This document shows positions 61,801-64,000 of a stretch of DNA of 64,000 bases, one piece after another. Each line of letters begins with the position of its first letter. Position 1 is the first letter of the stretch. The notes under the pieces are model-generated. The model worked only from the letters and a program-made list of their open reading frames with translations, did not search any database and was not told the DNA's origin. The stretch covers positions 10,648,303 through 10,712,302 of the forward strand of contig NC_087075.1 of assembly GCF_026151205.1 (NCBI RefSeq). The letters are read 5' to 3'. The DNA is from Bolinopsis microptera. Taxonomy: Eukaryota; Ctenophora; Tentaculata; Lobata; Bolinopsidae. The translations under genes and the position numbers were made by a program.

Positions 61801-63942
61801 ATATGAAATTTGAAAAAATACAAGTCGATTTCTTCTTGATCTTCTTGATCTTCTGGTTCAGGGATGTTTCTCTCTCCAGTGTAGTCCCAGGTGTAATACT
61901 AGTGTTCATTTGTTAGATGAATCATATTGATAGCTTACTATATATAGTAAGCTATCAATATATACTATCTATATATAGATAGTAAATCGACTAAGTTTCT
62001 TTTTATTAATACGTGAAAAATAATTTGGGGGAAAAATTATGGTGACCTAAATTTTGGTAGTCCGAAAATATGGTGTTTTTTTCCCGAAAACCACCGACTG
62101 TCGTACCTTTTAAATATGTATCGTAAGGTATATATAATTCATTATTAAGTGATTATGAATCACTTCAACAAAATAGGGTCAAAATCAAGAAAAAGTTTAA
62201 ACAACCCGGTTTTGGATCCTGCAGTTTCGATGCTTATAAGTTTTAATACAGTGGCTACGCTTTTGTTGACAATGTTGATCAGTTTATGTTGACAGTTGAG
62301 AATGGCGGTAAAATTGTGAAATCGGCGCTTGTAAAATATTGTTAAGCCGTGTGTGTTTATAACTGAATGCTTGACGATTGTACTTTAATCACATGAGCGC
62401 CGAAATTGTGCGCTTTTCTACGCCGCGCAGTAGACTCTACCAGGAGTTAAACGACCAAAAAGCATGTGTGTAGAGAAACCAGATGATGATCAAATTTCAC
62501 GACAGAGAAGACGTAACTCGAAGAAATGCTGGCGGTATTCCATCCACTAATTAATAAAAGCTTCGGTACCAAGGGAATTCAAATTACAGAAAAAGTTAAG
62601 ATGAGATAAACGTCAAACAGGAGGCTGGAATGAAAAAATTTCAGAGTGGGGTATCTAATAACAGGAAGTCTTATTCGTAGATGGAAAGACTCAATAAATG
62701 AGACCCACTTTTTTAACTCGCTCCACAGCACGAAGTAGTAAGAGAAACATACCCTAATAAAGATTGGTCATTATTTTAATATAATAATTATATGGACACT
62801 GTGTACTTTACTACTGTGTAGATGTAAAATAAATCCTCTGTAATGTATACTTACGACGATAAAATGTGGAACATTTTATTAAAATTCTGTGACTTGAACC
62901 ATCAAATGTTTATAACGGTACTTAAAAATAAAAAAAACAAGCATAGAAGCATACAAATTGAGTATAATAAAGAGTGTAAAGAACTTACCCTTGGATCTTG
63001 AGATAGTATCTGACAGCAGCTAGCAGGAATATTATGCTAACAAGAAGAATCGCCGCCCCCGCACTAGCTGACAGTATCGTAATGTAATCTGCCCGAGTTT
63101 TGTGATCTGAGTCCCTCCGAGAATTGTCTGAAATAAAGAGTTTATAGGGGTGTTTATAATCGGTGTGGAGGGAGTTCCATATACTGTTCATAATATAAAT
63201 AGAGCCAAGAAGGCCATGGCGTATACTTGCCAACATTTTGGAGAATGCTGGTACTTGAAATACTATTGGTGTATTTCATATTTGGTGCACTCACGTAATA
63301 TATATTATGCTTTGTGAAAATATTTTGACACGTCAAATTTTCGTCTACATAAAGTGTTAAGTGTAAAGTGTAAAGCTGTGTTCAATATCATGTTCTAAGA
63401 AAATGCGAAAGAAAAAGTTCCCCACAGACAGCGATATCATTATATTATATAAACCATACCGAGATTTTAACCGTTTTGTGTGTTACATTTAGAACACAAA
63501 ACATCTCTCAGTTCCAGTGCCACAGTAACTAAACACCTGGTTCCAGTTCAAGATAAAGGTAAAAGATGTAATGGTCGCATAATACCGCACGGAATCGCAT
63601 CACACTGACATTCATACATATAAATGAATGTACTCTGTTGATATATCATCAGAATAACAGTCAGCAGGCGTTAGCTTGACGATAGCTACTTCACGAATAT
63701 TTATAATCGGACAACTGTAGGCTAATTATCCTGTCAATCAGATATCACACAGAATATAAAAACACAGAAACGCCAAGTCATAATTTAGAGGATGGAATTA
63801 CAGTTCCGGGCCGCTCTTTCATCGCCAATTAATAAGTTTGATACTTATAATTGTCGATATAAGTGAGCTTTCCTAGTTCATCTCGCATAGCTGTGTTATC
63901 AGCACATTCAGTATTAGACTCTGAACACTTACAGGCTGTGGC
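49837..63942 (-). CDS. Receptor protein kinase, TGF-beta-receptor-like (5' end outside window)
   Basis: Probable single-pass receptor Ser/Thr kinase at the plasma membrane. Exons, 5' to 3': 63845-63942 (weak, Cys-rich ACKCSESNTEC), 62989-63127, 61420-61535, 60975-61180, 53233-53320, 51880-52054, 51615-51717, 51189-51370, 50814-50982, 50453-50602, 50203-50301, 49837-49971 (stop). Phases agree from 62989 onward; an exon is probably missing between the first two. Exon 62989-63127 holds the membrane helix (AAILLVSIIFLLAAV). Kinase marks are VIKC (ATP lysine), EDELNVISVL (helix C), HRDLKTANIL, SDFGHS, APEVL and KADVYSMSLVSWELLS. RPPIAAHW and MWHTDPHERISTAQL resemble the end of TGF-beta type II receptors. 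The glycine loop is degenerate. A large intron (53321-60974) carries a transposon and a satellite. Confidence 0.7.
50350..51875. repeat. CACGTGACGTCA motif repeats in three kinase introns
   Basis: A unit of about 20 bp, ACCACGTGACGTCATCACAA with variants, occurs in short arrays at about 50355-50450, 50735-50812 and 51818-51875. Each array lies within a few bases of a kinase exon. The unit fuses an E-box (CACGTG) with a CRE (TGACGTCA). It could be a small mobile repeat or reflect binding sites. Confidence 0.55.
52423..53120 (-). CDS. Mu-class-like glutathione S-transferase with one frameshift
   Basis: A cytosolic GST conjugates glutathione to electrophiles. The N-terminal thioredoxin-like domain runs MSITLCYWNVRAMGEISRL through LPNLPYLIDGDIKITQSVAI to YLGRKFGLVPG. 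The Tyr near residue 7 (CYW), the NLPYLIDG turn and the QS pair are the usual catalytic and glutathione contacts. The helical C-terminal domain has KLTYVDFMVFEFV, the GST N-capping region. The two domains are in different frames, with the switch at about 52838-52850 (one base missing or two extra). About 230 residues, close to the family length. The start is the Met directly before SITLCYW. It lies intronless in a kinase-gene intron, same strand. A pseudogene or sequencing error are both possible. Confidence 0.75.
53864..56141 (-). pseudogene. Decayed element-encoded FEN1/XPG-like nuclease with Cys-rich tail
   Basis: It belongs to a multicopy hypothetical family I recall from invertebrates; no named function. 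In order: a helical part (55684-56141; ALMLPYFAAAGRGQYAKALR), then VWTDLSIEQSLMRAGKSSGR, then the nuclease-like part (54408-55510). Here VIDGGWLKL, VIFDGYEPSTKDHEHKRR, NDADTLIAKK, AEDTDIVCLL and SGCDSVSGLFGFSK parallel the acidic sites and the GIG-type hairpin of FEN1/XPG nucleases. The tail (53864-54420) ends in a Cys cluster: CCNC, CSCRKYGFNICVRC. Breaks are a frameshift near 55735-55760, a TAG at 55598-55600 (probably from Trp), an inverted duplication at 55500-55544, and one extra A near 54415. An AG acceptor-like site at about 56142 may mark an upstream intron. Confidence 0.65.
55500..55544. repeat. Perfect 19-bp palindrome inside the nuclease pseudogene
   Basis: AGCTAATTCAGTACCAACT is separated by a 7-bp loop, AGTTGGT, from its exact inverse. 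In the coding frame this inserts stops and shifts the frame, so it looks like a short templated inverted duplication that damaged the gene. Confidence 0.75.
57735..57940 (+). repeat. Degenerate GCACGGTTAA minisatellite
   Basis: About 13 copies of a 10-14-bp unit, GCACGGTTAAYG with variants, in the large kinase-gene intron. The surrounding 56784-57734 holds no other supported feature. Confidence 0.65.
58056..60140 (+). repeat. 99-bp satellite array, about 16 copies, interrupted once
   Basis: The unit contains CTATAGTTCATCTACCACAG, then a small palindrome ATCTCAT-GGA-ATGAGAT and GGAATGTGTGGCTGTAAGTG. Two and a third copies lie at 58056-58289 and about 13.7 at 58782-60140. Most copies differ at one to three bases. 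Since 99 is a multiple of three, one frame stays open for about 450 codons, but only because of the period. Confidence 0.9.
58290..58781. mobile_element. 492-bp TIR insertion in the satellite
   Basis: The left end is ACCTTAGTTCCCAAAAATTT; the right end is AAATTTTTGGGAATTAAGGT, near-perfect inverse of about 20 bp. Inside, AAAATTTGGGC motifs recur on both strands, echoing the inner TIR. It splits one satellite unit inside ACACATTATCTT. The target duplication is at most 2 bp and not certain. Confidence 0.65.
60250..60293. repeat. Stem-loop around ACGGGTCAAG
   Basis: ATAATTAACGGGTCAAG pairs with CTTGACCCGTAATTAT across a 4-nt loop, with one bulged base. The ACGGGT start recalls the hairpin arms at 2160 and 3379, but the rest differs. 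Confidence 0.6.
60785..61004 (-). repeat. 34-bp tandem array that repeats a splice donor
   Basis: Seven units of TTTCAGGAGGCAGGACTTAC plus CTCGAAGTAAATAG (plus strand). The unit nearest the exon is the true 3' end of the kinase exon 60975-61180, so the minus strand carries six copies of exon end plus GTAAGT donor in a row. The unit is not a multiple of three; using any downstream donor shifts the frame and meets TGA quickly. Confidence 0.8.
61536..62988. other. Kinase-gene intron with two adjacent palindromes
   Basis: Perfect palindromes of 28 bp (61929-61956, GATAGCTTACTAT and inverse) and 22 bp (61963-61984, TACTATCTATA and inverse) lie 6 bp apart. An AAATATGGGATTTTTGCCGAAA-like phrase occurs near 61708 and, diverged, near 62063. 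The rest has no supported feature. Confidence 0.55.
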
Positions 63943-64000
63943 CTATATGACCTAAAGGCAAAAGACTGGCAGTAAGAGGTATTAGACCCATAACACTTAC
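63128..64000 (-). other. Upstream part of the receptor gene, mostly intron
   Basis: Besides the weak exon at 63845-63942, a frame on the minus strand near 63495-63535 reads YCGTGTERCFVF. It could be part of a Cys-rich extracellular exon, but its phase does not fit simply. The gene continues past the right edge. Confidence 0.25.

Overview
The window looks like AT-rich nuclear DNA from an animal, most likely a marine invertebrate. It has small phase-compatible exons with GT-AG introns, AATAAA signals, non-LTR retrotransposon pieces, many terminal-inverted-repeat (TIR) elements and minisatellites. I cannot name the species; an early-branching animal such as a cnidarian is a guess. No prokaryotic feature, CRISPR array, tRNA or rRNA gene was recognised.

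Layout. 1-3.5 kb: repeats, including GC-rich islands of short perfect hairpins. 4.2-5.9 kb (minus): an unrecognised gene, probably membrane-bound. 7.6-20.0 kb (minus): a complete 25-exon NPC1 sterol transporter gene whose introns hold a poly-G-ended TIR element and several minisatellites. 20.4-21.8 kb: a retrotransposon copy with an ORF1-type gene and a 3' tail but no reverse transcriptase. 22-35 kb: mostly non-coding, with a duplicated array split by a palindrome-rich TIR element, an E-box (CACGTG) cluster and two small candidate ORFs. 35.1-36.7 kb: a hAT-like element with 8-bp target duplications. 37.4-39.2 and 44.1-46.9 kb (plus): two recently duplicated Ly6/uPAR-type genes; the second carries a LINE fragment in its last intron and has lost the C-terminal membrane-anchor tail. 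40.4-41.3 kb: a second hairpin island sharing modules with the first. 47.0-47.7 kb: one TIR element nested inside another. 49.8 kb to the right edge (minus): a receptor protein kinase most like the TGF-beta receptor group. Its introns contain a mu-type glutathione transferase gene, a 3.4-kb long-TIR element encoding a decayed FEN1/XPG-like nuclease, a 99-bp satellite, and a tandem array of its own splice donor.

How the parts relate. The host genes (lipid transport, GPI-anchored surface proteins, receptor signalling, detoxification) show no shared pathway. The main interest is the mobile DNA: a long-TIR element whose only visible gene is a FEN1-like nuclease, and several unrelated TIR families that share one architecture, short internal palindromes rebuilt from the inner part of their own TIR. 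Single-base frameshifts in NPC1, the GST and the nuclease gene may be real decay or sequencing errors.
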